Positions 43,644-55,189 of a stretch of 64,000 nt of DNA are shown one piece after another. Position 1 is the first letter of the stretch. Every line of letters begins with the position of its first letter. Both the position numbers and the translations under genes were made by a program. The notes beneath the pieces are model-generated. The model worked only from the letters and a program-made list of their open reading frames with translations, had not been told where the DNA came from and made no database searches. The stretch is from contig JAEMWC010000030.1 in NCBI GenBank assembly GCA_016490735.1, positions 1,018,501-1,082,500 of the forward strand, given 5' to 3'. The stretch is from Pachyseris speciosa. Lineage: Eukaryota > Cnidaria > Anthozoa > Scleractinia > Pachyseridae.

Positions 43644-43783
43644 ATGACGATGTTCCCTTCTCCAGATTTTGAAGAGAACCAGGAGACAACACTGTGGGGC
43701 AGTTAAAACGGTGGTTGAAGTGCCGGGGTTTGAAATTGAGTGGAAAATGCGATGAACTTGTGTCCGACTGCATCAGAGAATGA
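43644..43783 (+). pseudogene. SAP-domain fragment with frameshift
   Basis: ATG at 43644 reads MTMFPSPDFEENQET and then stops. Shifting frame near 43685 gives DNTVGQLKRWLKCRGLKLSG followed by KCDELVSDCIRE and a stop at 43781. TVxxLKxWLxxRGLxxSGxxxELV is the SAP motif, a short helix-linker-helix DNA-binding domain found in chromatin and DNA-repair proteins and, in cnidarians, at the N-terminus of many mobile-element-like proteins. The rest of such a protein is not visible downstream. The frameshift and truncation make it a relic. Confidence 0.7.
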
Positions 43784-45525
43784 AAGAGTGGACATCACCA
43801 CACTCGCTTGATCCGAGTGTTAAAGGAACCTCCTGAGTTGGGCTAACTGCGGAAAAATGGCATTTTGCATGTCTCTAAATGTTAAGCTTACATAAATCAG
43901 CTGAATGAACGCAGTGAAAATTTTGTGCACATATGATTGTTCGATTTCCTTTCTTGAAACAGATAAATACGTGTAGTCTCTATCTTATCGAAAACTCACT
44001 TGTTCGACCAGTTTTTGCATTTTCCATTGCAGAAGAATCCTTACAAGTCCAATAGTTGATGGTATGCAAAGGGCAAACGTGGTCGAAAAAATTAAGCAGA
44101 ATTTATTTGTGTGATCTTCGCAACGAAGTGTTCCATAAAAGCTGGAATCCGCCCCGGCGATATTATCGTAGCACAGACTACTCACGACTCTGGGAGCATT
44201 GCGAACAAGCCCCGAGAGACTTGCTCGCAGGTTACCTTCGCTGTCGGCCGTTATAGATTTTCCTAACACGTTAGTTGGTATAGATTCAGCAAAATTCTTG
44301 TCTATTAGGTTTTCTATCTTTGCCAGTGGCTCTGGTATTGTTTTCTGGGGCCTTTCTCAGTTGGGGCAGACACGCGCTTTGTCTGGTGTGAGATTTGCTC
44401 AGTGGATCGGAAAATTTAGTAGTGGGACCGTTTTCTCTGGGCCAGTGAAGGGAACAAAGAGAAGCTTATGCTTCTGGCACAAATGTATGTATTTCTGGCC
44501 GGGACATGTTTCTCTCTGTAAAGAATTCCCGTGAACAAGCTATTAGCCAACGTTCGCACTTCCCAATATGTTGCGAAGATTTTGGGAATGGAATAAACAC
44601 CCAGATTCTTGTCAATCTGAGGGATTTTTGGCATTTTTTTGGATACCTCCAGTCCGTTTTGCACTCACACAAACAGCAGTGTTTGGTGCTAACCATTAAT
44701 CGCCCTTCTGGAAAGAAAATACCACGATTTTACCGATTCTTTCGTGTTTTTGTTCGAAAATTATCACTCGCGCCTACACATTTTCCTTTAGCGAACTGCA
44801 ATGTTTGTCTGAGTCACGGCGGGGGACTAAAGTGACAAAATCTATTTATAGTAATAGTGCGCGTCGCTATTAAGAGTGACTGTCCCTTGCTGAGTTGTGC
44901 CCGTAATAATCGCTTTTCGTTCATAGCAGGGTTACGAGGGGATTTTACCAGTGTTTAGAAAAACACTAGTCCATGCGAAAATAAACTTTAAATTCTGGAA
45001 TCAGTTGTGAATGTATAGAACGCGTTTTGACTTCAAAGGGTATTTCCAACGCACATATTTAGTCATTTCCCTCTGTGTTCAAATGTATGACATACCGAGC
45101 ACGGAGGCACTTACTTCCCGTCTTTCTTCATTGTTTTCCTTTGTCCAATCACAGGTGACAAACAGTGCAAGGTAACCGCACTCTTCATATTTATAGAACA
45201 AAGGAGGTTTTTTTCGAGATGTTACGCATTGGCGTTATAGAAAATCACACAAATAGAGTGGAGTTTCGTGGTTCATTTCTCCGTGACAGAAAACGTCAGC
45301 TGGCCAGTTAATTTTTACCAAAGGTTGGTGTATACATTGCTGTGTTTTTGGTTAAGCACTGTTATAATCCTAGAGAACAAATATCGAATGCAGGAAAATT
45401 ACTTGGAAAATCTTTCATTAAGTTACCTTGTTAATATTTAACGATACGGCTGTTGGTATGACATTCACAGTTTAAAATCGTGTTAGTTACAAATGTAGGT
45501 TCGATTTTGTGTTTCCTTATTTCAG
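43784..45525. other. Unresolved region with several coding-like frames
   Basis: A 94-codon minus frame at 43985-44269 includes ITADSEGNLRASLSGLVRNA and a hydrophobic FCLIFSTTFALCIPSTIGLV. A plus acceptor at 44031 (CATTTTCCATTGCAG) opens KNPYKSNS-stop on the other strand. The two cannot both be coding and neither has a partner. Minus frames at 44416-44664 are also motif-free. Confidence 0.3.
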
Positions 45526-45683
45526 CGTCCCGAACTTGCATTTCAACATTTTTTTTGAAAATAAAGAAACTGGAATCAAACACAGTCAAACACAAGACTT
45601 ATCCCTACAGAAGGGTACAAAACAAAGCAGTGATCAATTTAATGGGCACTGAGGAGGACTTGGCTTCGATTCTGGTGAACTAA
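45526..45683 (+). CDS. Candidate terminal exon with basic cytoplasmic-like tail
   Basis: A strong acceptor (GTGTTTCCTTATTTCAG) at 45509-45525 opens 51 codons to TAA at 45681-45683. The product includes SRTCISTFFLKIKKLESNTV, KHKTYPYRRVQNKAVINLMG and the end EEDLASILVN. Composition is coding-like and lacks low complexity. The upstream exon would have to leave one base. No domain is recognised. It could be the last exon of a gene whose other exons lie in the 28-45 kb region. Confidence 0.32.
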
Positions 45684-46737
45684 TTTGTCTCATATTTCTT
45701 CATCGTTTCTGCGACGTCAGTTGTCACTATGCGTTCATATTCTGACAAGAGATTCTACTTTGAAATAATTCTTTGCTAACCAGAGATAAATATTTGACGA
45801 ACAATATCTACAAAATTGGCTTGTTATCACGTTTATCATTTCCATAGAAATGAGCATCTATTATTCATACGAGTGAAATTTAAAAAGTTAAATAATGAAA
45901 AGCAGTGTTTTTCAACTACGATTCAAATCGTTATCGTGTCACTGGAAGGTCAATGCGGGAAGCAACATTTAAAGTAATTACTTTCGGGTAAGTGTATGAG
46001 TCTTTTTCGTTTTGTATCAAGAATTATAAAAGCACAAACGGATTCTGTTTTCAATGTAACAAAGTTTGCTATTAACTTCCGCGATGATTTGGTTACCATG
46101 TTTACTTTTGAAACAAGAGAACGGATGTGTGAGCCGAAATACAAATTCGAGACAAAGCCCTTCCCTTTCAGGTCAGTTTTTATAAGCTTCCGAAAGTTAT
46201 ATAATACCATAAATGGATTTTCGGTCGCTTCAAGGGGAAGAAAAGCTGGTTAAGAAGAGTATCTTTTTCTCTGAAGCGAATCCATCGAAAATTGATTTTA
46301 AATAGTATGTTAATAATATAGTATCTCCTGCGATAGAAAACAAAACAATGACTTCATCACTGGCACAATAAAAGGACAAAACGTGAGAAAATTTTCGGCG
46401 AAGGGAATACAGATGGCCTAGCTAATTTTATTTACTCTTGGACTTAAATATCTCATTTGGAACTTCCTCTTGCTTGAAGAAACTCAACCAATGGTTGAGA
46501 GTAATTTAAAGTGGGACGGACGCGCTGATTGTGTTTATCCTCCTCGGGGCAAAGTTGTATTATCCCCACGTGAAAAATTTGCCTATTCACGCAAAAGCGC
46601 CTTAATGTTTGCATTTCCACTTTACATAAAAACTCGATTTTCCCGAACGTGTTTCCTATTTTAGCAGGAATAGCAGTTGGTGCCAGAAGTGACGATAATA
46701 ACCATTTCATTTAACGTCATTTGAAAAACACCTTTTT
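45684..46737. other. Intergenic, nothing supportable
   Basis: Frames on opposite strands around 45950-46253 overlap almost completely and have no motifs. Confidence 0.45.
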
Positions 46738-46837
46738 GTGTGTGTTTGTGTGTATGTGTGTGTGTTTGTGATGAATCTTTTCAATTCAGATTTTTTCTTC
46801 TTTCTTAAGAGCGCGCCTCTTCCACTGTCCATTGTTT

Positions 46838-46905
<68 letters not shown>

Positions 46906-46913
46906 ATATATAT

Positions 46914-46947
<34 letters not shown>

Positions 46948-46949
46948 TT
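46738..46949. repeat. (TG)n and (TA)n dinucleotide arrays
   Basis: An imperfect TG array at about 46738-46770 and a longer TA array with ATA phase changes at about 46838-46949. Open frames of alternating Tyr/Ile are artefacts of the array. Confidence 0.92.
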
Positions 46950-49152
46950 GCCCGCGGGACACTGCAAAAGTCTATTTTAAAACTCATTTATTTCGGGGGT
47001 AAGAGGAGAAGGAGTATACTAGACAACTGGCAAACTCAGCATGGAATTCTGCAAACTAAATGAAGAGTTTAGTCATAATTTCACCTCCAATTTAGGTTTA
47101 GGCGCGTTTTATTTCACGAGATAAAAAAAGAAAACAAACTGGATACCTTCGCTTACTTCACATGCGAATGAAAACATAACGATTCGAAAGAAATACAGTA
47201 AAATCAGGGAAAGAATCGGAGACCGCTTCTTTGATCCATACACCTTTGATCAGTTTGCTTGTGGTAGTTGCGCGAATTCAAACTTAAGTGTTCTTACTGA
47301 CTACCATGTCGCCCGAGATAAAACAACTAACCGCCCATCTAACCCTTGATAAAATCGCCTTATTCACGGGTGAATCCTGTTAATCGCATATAATTCGGAG
47401 TGTCCAAGATTGTACAAAAGATAAGATGACAGGACTAAGGCAGGTTTTCTCCGTTTTAAAGTTAAATATTACACGGCATGATATCAACATTAAAGAAAAC
47501 GTGTATTCATAAGTTTCAGCACGAATATCGTCTGATTTTGGAAGGCATGAAGTTAAATTTTCTACCACAAAGTGCTCAATATATATCTAATACATCTTTA
47601 CGATATCAGTTTTTGTGGTCTCCCTGAGACACGCCGAGTGTTGTTCACCGAGCATATTACATCGCCAAAGATTCACGATATTTCAATTTTGAGAGTTTTG
47701 ATATTTCTTTTCGATGTCACAAAAAAAAAAGAAAATTTCCCGAGGTTTAATTTTAACTGAGCAGAAAACCCTCAACTTCTAAGGCTTCAAACTTCCAAAC
47801 ATTTACACTTAGTCTTCGATCGTAATCTGTACTTGCGGATGCAGTCCACAGACCTTACGTTATTAAACATAATTTGCCTTCTATAATTCGTGCGTCATGG
47901 CTCATATATGATTAGAGGGACAACTTCAGCTAATTCTTCCATGTTGGATCATTTATATCGCAGGATGTTAGTATTTTACTTGTGATATAATTTTGTGGCA
48001 GAATTTCTTTCACTACTGTGGCCTATGGTGGACTATAGATGAATCTTTCCCGCGAATTATGTTAAAAAAAAGAGGCTACTTATAGGCTACACTCGTGCCG
48101 ATCTAAGCCTTTCCTGTGGTGCATGCGTGCATCACGTCACACCCAGACATGCACCGCAGAAGGGCAAACCTTGGCTTGTTGCCGTTTCCAGCACGAGTAG
48201 AAACACTATGGCCTGGAAATTATAACTGACGAAAGCGACTGTCTTGTAAGTCTTGAAAATAACATAAAGTGATAAAACAGTCACCAAAACGTTATAGCCA
48301 ATCAACTGTTGTAGTTCCGAGTTGGAACAATGAGTCATCGTGAATTTGATTTTGCGTCGAATAAGCCTGACAAATGCGAATAAATCTTTGCTTTTCGTCC
48401 AGAGAAACCTTTTCTTCCTGTTTTGGGTTTCTAGAGTGGCTGGGTAACCATTGCAACAACAACTCAGGGGCACCCAACAACAAGTTTCGGTAGATATCTG
48501 TTCCGTGGAGGGTAGTTAGCCTTAGGTTTTCGACGTCGATCAAAGAGTGCACACGGATTTTCGTAACTGAAACGTAGCCTAAAAGAATCGCAATGGTTAA
48601 ATCATAGCCCCTGAGGTTTTCGTAATTGTTTGTTTGTTTGTTTGTTTTTTTGGCATTCAAAAACATCAGCTAGCATTTTCGGAAAGAAATATTTTCCTTG
48701 AAAGTTCATGGAAAGTTCATTTCAGCTAGCATTTTCTGAAGGAAGATTTTGTTCCCTAATATTTTCGGGCAATTAAAATCTCAGCTAAGGAATCCGAACA
48801 GATAAAATTCTTTTAAGCAACGAAAACATTACTTTAAACAGACTTCAAACACCTTAAGGTACTTAAAAATGCCTTTCTATAGCTTTTGGTTGATTTGGCT
48901 CGATGGGTGCCCCTGACAACTGACCAATAAACCTGCAACAATCCTTCTCTTAAAGGTTTTCCTGACCTTGGCACACACGTACGCAACTCAACCTGTGGCC
49001 GTATAATGCATAAAAAAACTGACAGGAACAAAGAGACCAACATTATGAGCGTTTTAACTCGACGCCCGCTACCACATTCACAACGACTCTGCCGGAGGAA
49101 CGGTTCCCTGCCTTACACAATGAAAATGACTAAACAATGACATTTGGCTCAC
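46950..49152. other. Intergenic, no gene recognised
   Basis: Two overlapping minus frames at 48132-48666 lack motifs. There is a short (GTTT)n at about 48628-48647. Otherwise nothing. Confidence 0.45.
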
Positions 49153-49180
49153 CTTGCTGACTAACAACTCACTTAGGTAG
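49153..49180 (-). CDS. Candidate 28-base microexon
   Basis: On the minus strand a strong acceptor (TTTTACCTTTCTTTCGCAG) and a good donor (CAGCAAG|GTGAGCC) enclose 28 bases open for YLSELLVSK. Isolated and very short, so it is suggestive only. Confidence 0.18.
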
Positions 49181-50265
49181 CTGCGAAAGAAAGGTAAAAG
49201 GAAACGGCCTGAAAGAAAGAAAATGATACTTATTCATCAGACTTCAAAGGTATTCCAATCTCAGCGATACCGGTGCAGTGGTGCAGTTTTCTTTTGCAAT
49301 CAATTGCTTGCTTTGAAGAGGTCTTCTTATACCAAAATAGAAAACTCCTAATACAATTAAATGGGGTCAAAACAGCCTGCAGCGATGGTATACAAGGTAA
49401 AAGTTTAAAGCTTATATATAGCACAGCCAGCCTGCAAACATAACCAAAAAGCTATTAAATTCGTACGTCAGCATTTGCCAACGAAACGAGCAAGGTCACA
49501 ATTTTTCGTCCTGTTTCTGCAACGTGTGCTGAGGCACATATTCTGAACACGTTCCTGGAGACAAATTTTAATGGACGTTGCTAAATACTCTTTCGATGAC
49601 AAAGAAAACAAACGGCGGAAAGAAAAAAAACATCATAGTTTTTATCAGTTTTCTTTGCATCTAAAACGACATGAATTTCATTCCTTGTTTATGAGAGTGC
49701 CTTCCTTTTAACAATTAAATTATATAAGAAATTGAAAGCAGAAAACACCAGAGGCCGTAAAAACAAGCTGAACGACGAATACAAGGTAAGGAGGATCTGG
49801 ATCTACGCTGTAACAAAAACGTGTTGATTATGAGTAGATACAATGCATCGGCAATTCTGTGGAAGAAAATAGAGATATAATGTATATGACAAAACTTGGT
49901 ATATATTAGTCGGATCCAAATGGCAGCCTGACTGATCTTAATGTAAAATCTTGTTTTCCTTCAGTCGATATTACGTAATAACCGCTTATGTCAAATACAT
50001 ATTCCTGTGAAATTTTAAACCAAGCACAACCGAAATCTGGGAACAGAGTTGAGTTGTGAACAAAACTTCCAACTAAACTGATTAAATTTTGGGGGCACAG
50101 TCCCCTACGTTTCGGTGCCGAAAATATCGCTAGCACGGCATAAAATTGGATTGGCTCGTGATCTTTTCACAAATCGTTCTATCGGGATCGCGCTTGGCGA
50201 AATAATATGCTGCAGGAATTATTTTTGAACAGCTCTGGCCTGTATTCGAGAAGCCAATCAACTAC
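49181..50265. other. Intergenic, nothing recognised
   Basis: A few words reminiscent of the tRNA-like family (ATACCGGTGCAGTGGTGCAG near 49268) are too short to call. Confidence 0.45.
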
Positions 50266-50284
50266 TCGCGATTACCGGTGCGAT

Positions 50285-50310
<26 letters not shown>
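50266..50310 (-). repeat. Truncated tRNA-like copy
   Basis: The minus strand reads GGCTTCATAGCTCAGTTGGT, TAGAGCATCGCACCGGTAAT, CGCGAG, identical to the first 45 bases of the tRNA-like sequence at 27960, then diverges where the variable loop and T-arm should be. It shows that the irregular anticodon arm is a fixed feature of the family. Confidence 0.75.
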
Positions 50311-50316
<6 letters not shown>

Positions 50317-51320
50317 ATTGGGAGCCGGTCAATTGTGTTGTAAAGAGATGCCCTAATAAATTAAAAGCATCTTCTTCATCTTCTACATGTTGAGTAGGAA
50401 CTGTGCTGTTCGAAATACGTCAGGTTACAAATAAAAGAACCATGTGCGAAGCTTTCAACAAAACTCCTGTCACCGAACGCTAGTAGGAGAGGTCCACAAA
50501 CTGTCAAGGTTGTACTTGACATTATCTGTGGCATAGGCGACTTCAAAGCGTACATTTTCTGCCCTCCGATAGCTCAAGAACAACTTAAGAAGCACCATGA
50601 AGTAGGATCGACTGATCTACTACCTACATTGTCGCAAATTGATTACAGACACACATTGCAAAGAGGTTTGCAAAGGGAATTTTGGAGAATTTTATAGTAG
50701 GGAGTATGCGCTTGGCCGGGCTTGGGTACGATGAGTCCCCCAAGGTTCAGAAATGGTTCATAGATGTATGATGGGTGCATGCATGGCTGCAGTAACAAGA
50801 GAAATGACAAGAAAGGAGTTTCCTTGCATTCTATTTTACATTCCAACGACACCGACCCGTTTAACTTCGATCGAGCAAGCTAATAAAAAGTTGTTATATA
50901 CACTGGAACCTTGAGTGAGATACCAACCAATTTAGCATAAAAGGCCAAGATATACGAAAAACAGACTTGTAAGTTGCTTTGTGCCACATCTGGAAGACAT
51001 TTCCTAGTAAGAGAGCCGAATTTCTTTTGGAGGCCTCAACTAGGGGTAGTCAACAGTCGTAATGTTCGATGCAACGCTCAGTTACACTTTTGAAGAGTGT
51101 ATTTGCTTGTTTGCAGTAAAGCTCCTCTAAACGCAAGAAACTGACCTGTATTACCAGACAATATATACCGCTCACCCCCAATAATCGACAAAAGTCCCAG
51201 CCTCCCACGCGGACGTCTTCAGGGATTCGTCGCGCATTCCGCTGGGGAGGAAAGATTGCGTGACGAGCTAAAAGAGTGTCTGCGAAGGGGACTATATAAA
51301 AAGTCACGAAAGTCATGGGC
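50311..51320. other. Intergenic, nothing recognised
   Basis: Only short motif-free frames. Confidence 0.5.
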
Positions 51321-51660
51321 GAGCATGGTTGGCGTAGTGGTGAGAGCGCTCGCCTTCCACCAATGTGGAACGGGTTCGATTCCCGGACTCGGTGTCATAA
51401 GTGGGCTGAGTTTGTTGGTTCTCTACTCTGCTCCGAGAGGTTTTTCTCCGGGTACTCCGGTTTTCCCCTCTCCCCCAAAACCAACATTTGATTTGATTTC
51501 ATTGATTCCCGGACTCGGTGTCATAAGTGGGCTGAGTTTGTTGGTTCTCTACTCTGCTCCGAGAGGTTTTTCTCCGGGTACTCCGGTTTTCCCCTCTCCC
51601 CAAAAACCAACATTTGATTTGATTTCATTTGATTTGAGTTGAGTTGATTTAATTTGACTT
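51321..51660 (+). mobile_element. tRNA-derived SINE with internal 126-bp tandem duplication
   Basis: The head has an A-box region (GGCGTAGTGGTGAGAGCGCT, 51331-51350) and a B box (GGTTCGATTCC, 51373-51383). The body contains CTCTACTCTGCTCCGAGAGG and TACTCCGGTTTTCCCCTCTC, and the tail is made of ATTTG units. The segment starting GATTCCCGGACTCGG at 51378 is repeated at 51504 (period 126), so the body is present twice. The minus-strand relative is at 32527-32725. An RNA polymerase III promoter is intact in the head. Confidence 0.88.
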
Positions 51661-51725
51661 TATTTGTTTCTGTATTTGCTCGGCCCCACTAACCTTTGTG
51701 CTATAAATACTACCGAGGGTAAATA

Positions 51726-51728
51726 AAG

Positions 51729-51791
<63 letters not shown>
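51726..51791. repeat. (ATT)n microsatellite
   Basis: About 22 ATT units following TAAATAAAGGTT, which looks like the end of a second retroposed fragment (51661-51725) downstream of the SINE. Confidence 0.93.
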
Positions 51792-51794
<3 letters not shown>

Positions 51795-51899
51795 AGTCCA
51801 TGTGCTCCTTAAAAGTAGTAATATTTGCACGTTGTTGGTGTCTAGTAACTCGCTCTTCACATATGATAAAACTTGCTGTTTAATCATAAACATTTGCAG

Positions 51900-52292
51900 T
51901 ATACACTCAACGTGCGAGAAGTCGAGCTTGACGCCGAGCGTGAAGCGGTCGCAAGTGCTGTCGAACCATGCGAGAGCTGCGAATATGTTTCCGAGTAATC
52001 TGAGTTTCAGTTTTAGCCTCTTAATATGGCCGGAGTTAGGCTGTCTTCGTCTTCTTCCTCTGGTTCTTCGTAGCCTTCGGGCGCAACAAGCTCGAACCGG
52101 TATGGCTCCACGAGTCCTCCTACTGCAGCGAAATCTTTCTCAGTTTCGCTCTCCATTGCCTCCACTCCTAGAGCTTGCATTAGAATCTGAATCTTTCGAG
52201 CCATGCATGCATTTTCCAAAGAACTTAGACTTAAAAGGTCCTTAAACAGCAGAACAGCATTCCACAGTGACGCTTTGAGTTTTCTTCTGTTG
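51900..52292 (-). pseudogene. Gene fragment with acidic segment, possibly of a P2X7-C-terminus-like mobile family
   Basis: A minus frame from 52292 to 52016 reads VDSNRRKLKASLWNAVLLFK, then MARKIQILMQALGVEAM, then FAAVGGLVEPYRFELVAPEG and YEEPEEEDEDS before a stop. In a shifted frame beyond the stop comes CDRFTLGVKLDFSHVECIL. YRFE followed by an acidic run and then a Cys-containing segment recalls, from memory, cnidarian proteins with a P2X7 C-terminus-like zinc-binding domain, but the critical Cys pattern is not intact here. A MITE (52302-52840) is inserted directly at its upstream side, and its 9-bp target lies at the start of the frame. Identity is uncertain. Confidence 0.3.
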
Positions 52293-52301
52293 CTGTCAAC
52301 C

Positions 52302-52840
52302 CAATCTCGTACCCAGAGCCCTCGGGATGTTTGGTCAGCGGGTGGACGCCCGGAGAGACTCTGGGATAATGGCAACCTCGTTCCCAGGGCTTTTTTCCTC
52401 ACTTGGGGGCGGGGCTAGAGAAAAAGCTCTGGGAACGAGGTTGGGATAATGGACCGCCATTTTCCCAATCTCGTACCCAGAGTACTCAGGCTCTTTGGCC
52501 AGCGGTTAGTCGCCAGGAGAGGCTCTGGGATAATAGGAAAAACATCAATTTTTTTGATTGGCTGGCCCGTAACGGTTTCCATTGTTTTACCCCAGATTTT
52601 CTGGGAAAATGGCGGTCCATTATCCCAGAGTCTCTCGGGGCGTCCACCCGCTGGCCAAAGAACCTGAGGACTCTGGGATAATGGACCGCCATTTCCCAGA
52701 AAATCTGGGGTAAAACAATGGAAGTCGTTACGGGCCAGCCAATCAAAAAAATTGATTTTGTTTTTTTTCCATTATCCCAGAGTCTCTCCTGGCGACTAAC
52801 CGCCGGCCAAAAGGGCCTGAGGACTCTGGGTACGAGATTG
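52302..52840. mobile_element. Mutator-like MITE complex with 9-bp target duplication
   Basis: The terminal inverted repeats CAATCTCGTACCCAGAG (52302) and CTCTGGGTACGAGATTG (ends 52840) are flanked by the 9-base duplication CTGTCAACC (52293-52301 and 52841-52849). A 9-bp duplication is the hallmark of Mutator-like elements. The interior is a nest of related inverted repeats. A second CAATCTCGTACCCAGAG lies at 52466, GGATAATGGACCGCCATTTT occurs with its inverse, and there is a separate hairpin at 52376-52441. No transposase is encoded. Confidence 0.9.
52376..52441. mobile_element. Nested short foldback (AACCTCGTTCCCAG ends)
   Basis: AACCTCGTTCCCAGGGCTTTT is mirrored by AAAAAGCTCTGGGAACGAGG within 66 bases, inside the larger Mutator-like complex. 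The termini are related to, but distinct from, the outer ones. Confidence 0.7.
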
Positions 52841-53314
52841 CTGTCAACCTTATGAGTTCACTGGTGCGGTAACCGCTGAGGACTTTACCGGCTCGTTATT
52901 GCAGAATTTGTTCCACTTTGGTGCCATACTTCAAGCCCCAATTAAAGCAACTTCTTCATGATTACTTTGATTTTCAAGATTGAAAAAAATAATTATATAT
53001 TTTAAGTACAGAAAAGCCACTTTGGGTATTCGTTTTAGTAGAACTTAAATGGTTTGGCTCAGGGAACAAGGGTCACGGCAATTCCATCTTCAGGTAAATT
53101 ATTATGTCCAGCTATTCACCACACCTCTCAGTTCAAACACGAAAGTCGATCAAGAGATACTGATTTTCCTTAATTAGCAGGGTGTTATGCGTAGCTCGGT
53201 ATAGTTGGCTTAGAAACGTTATCATGGTCCGAAAGTAATCTTCTCACAATCTTCGACCCTCCTGAATGTTGTGAGCAAGGTCTAGATAGATTTTCAACAA
53301 TGCCGTTAAGAACA

Positions 53315-53422
53315 TAGTCTCCCACGCAGTCGTTTTTAGGGGACTCGTATTTCACCTCCTCCCCACTAATGTGGGGAGGAGGTGAAATACGAGTCCCCTA
53401 AAAACGACTGCGTGGGAGGCTA
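53315..53422. mobile_element. Mutator-like MITE (108 bp), near-perfect palindrome
   Basis: TAGTCTCCCACGCAGTCGTT to the mirror ACGACTGCGTGGGAGGCTA is palindromic for about 52 bases on each side of a TAAT loop, with one mismatch near the ends. TTAAGAACA is present on each side (53306-53314 and 53423-53431), a 9-bp target duplication. The tiny size and high symmetry point to recent insertion. Confidence 0.92.
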
Positions 53423-53462
53423 TTAAGAACATAAACCTAGCAGTCAATTTCCACAAGTTACA

Positions 53463-53717
53463 ATGGGAACGAAAACTTCTGGTGGCGAGATCCTGAAGGG
53501 AGCACTATTCAAAACAATCAGTGACACAGCCGTACGTTATGCCCACTTTCGAAATTTCATCGCTTCGAGTGGTTTCTTAAAACTACTGAGGATGACAAGG
53601 CAGAATGGACGACCAGTTTCGGTTTGGAGTCTGGACGCTCCATATATTAAGTCTTTTATTCACAGATCAACTAGCTACTTCAGTACCCATGTTGACCTTG
53701 AGAGCACTTATGCATAG
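53463..53717 (+). CDS. Small ORF with good start context, unrecognised
   Basis: ATG at 53463 (ACAATGGG, A at -3 and G at +4) opens 84 codons: MGTKTSGGEILKGALFKTIS..., a basic middle LKLLRMTRQNGRP, and the end HVDLESTYA. Composition is protein-like and free of repeats. It has no domain that I know, no clear poly(A) signal nearby, and could be chance. Confidence 0.25.
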   Translation: MGTKTSGGEILKGALFKTISDTAVRYAHFRNFIASSGFLKLLRMTRQNGRPVSVWSLDAPYIKSFIHRSTSYFSTHVDLESTYA

Positions 53718-55024
53718 AAAGTTAATTTCCAGGGTGGATTAATGTGATAACAAATGAAGAAACAGATCATTTAATTAACACATCAGCGGAAAATTTGAAA
53801 AATGCGCCAGGTAGGTTGATATCATGTCTTCGTCGCTTCGAGGTGGTCAATCCTACGGGCATAATCCAAGGTTACGTGTCAGGATTAGCTCTAAATTTCT
53901 CACTGAGATAATGCTTGAGGTAAGTGACAAATCAGCAGCAAAAGCCTTTGCAAAATTTCCTATTTAATTGCAGTTTGATTGGTTATAATATAAGAGGCAG
54001 AAATTTAACAAGGGGTCGGTTTTGAACTAAAGAAAGATACCGTTAAGCATCTGAAGCATCAGTTGCTTTAGATATTTCTTAAACCTTTATCGATCCGAAT
54101 CTGCTCTCTTATTTGACGAGTTTTCTGACTCCATAAGAACGATCATTAAGCATTAATGATAATCTCTAATCATTTGGAAGATTTCGTACATGGACACTTT
54201 CGAAAAAGAAAACGACATTTTAAGACAGACAAAGTCACTTCAGTTCGTAATCTTAAGTCATCCGACATGGGATGAACTGTGTTGCGATGGCAGCCAATTT
54301 CTTCAGTTGTAGGCAAATTCAGACTGAAATCCTGAAAGCCATTATATTATCTTATATCTGATACCGTCTTCGGTAATGCATTCATTTGTGCCAAACATCT
54401 TACGAGTCCAATCATCTTGAGAGTCGCATCTTGCAACATAGCGAAAATATGGTTTTGCCAGGTCGAGAAATTTTACAGACGTTTTTATGCTGGGAGACAA
54501 GTATGTGCCCCCCCCCCAGCATACAAAAACAACCGTGGAAGGGTCTATTTTAGTCGGTTAATTTGGCCTTTGCCTTCAGTCGGCAAAATTTTAATTAAAT
54601 GCTTTCATTGCCTTCGCCAGGTCAGTTTGGGGTCATCAGACAGCGGATTAAATCTGCTGTTTTGGTTTTCTTTGAACCTTCACTTTCCTATAATGTTGTA
54701 ATGTTCAAGTTTCTGGATGTCAAGAAAAGTAGAAAGAATGATTTTAAACATATTGAGATGTGTTATAGAGACCCTACTGTAATACATTCAAAGCAGTTAA
54801 ATTCGCACTCAGTGATTCCTTGAACCCGCTAGATCGTTCTACCTTATTCGCTGGAGCAATATGAGATGGCAGCATAAATCATAAAAATATAAACCTTGTT
54901 GAGCAATACTTTCCTATTGTGCTGTTTGTTAAGGGGTGTTGGCGTCCAAATTTCAGTTTTAGTAACTACCTTCCCGTTATAATTCCTTTCAGTCGATTAA
55001 ACGACGTGTTAGAAGAGCTCTGGA
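53718..55024. other. Intergenic, nothing recognised
   Basis: Apart from a C-run near 54512-54520, no feature is supportable. Confidence 0.5.
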
Positions 55025-55165
55025 GGGGCAGTACCCGGGGGGGTACTCCCAGAAAAAATGGGTGGGGGTGTGCGGCTCGCCTCCTGAAACTCTTACCCTA
55101 TTTCGGACCAAAATCTGTGATTTTCCCTACCCTATTTCAGACCTTCCGTGGATTGTTAGTAAAAC
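55025..55165 (+). repeat. Dispersed GGGGGTACTCCC repeat, copy 3
   Basis: GTACCCGGGGGGGTACTCCC is followed by GGGTGGGGGTGTGCGGCTCG and two CCCTATTTC motifs. It matches the order in the copy at 11157. An 80-codon frame through this unit is open but follows from the repeat. Confidence 0.6.
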
Positions 55166-55189
55166 TCTATTTAACAATCAGACTTTAAG

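Noticed and set aside
43985..44269. 94-codon minus frame with a hydrophobic stretch, considered as a broken GPCR
   Set aside because: None of the class A landmarks (DRY, NPxxY, TM6 Pro context) is present. One hydrophobic segment is not enough.
46707..46987. Tyr/Ile-rich reading frames
   Set aside because: Artefacts of the TA dinucleotide array.
52013..52746. Several frames across the palindromic region
   Set aside because: The parts beyond 52292 are transposon sequence, and inverted copies produce mirrored frames.
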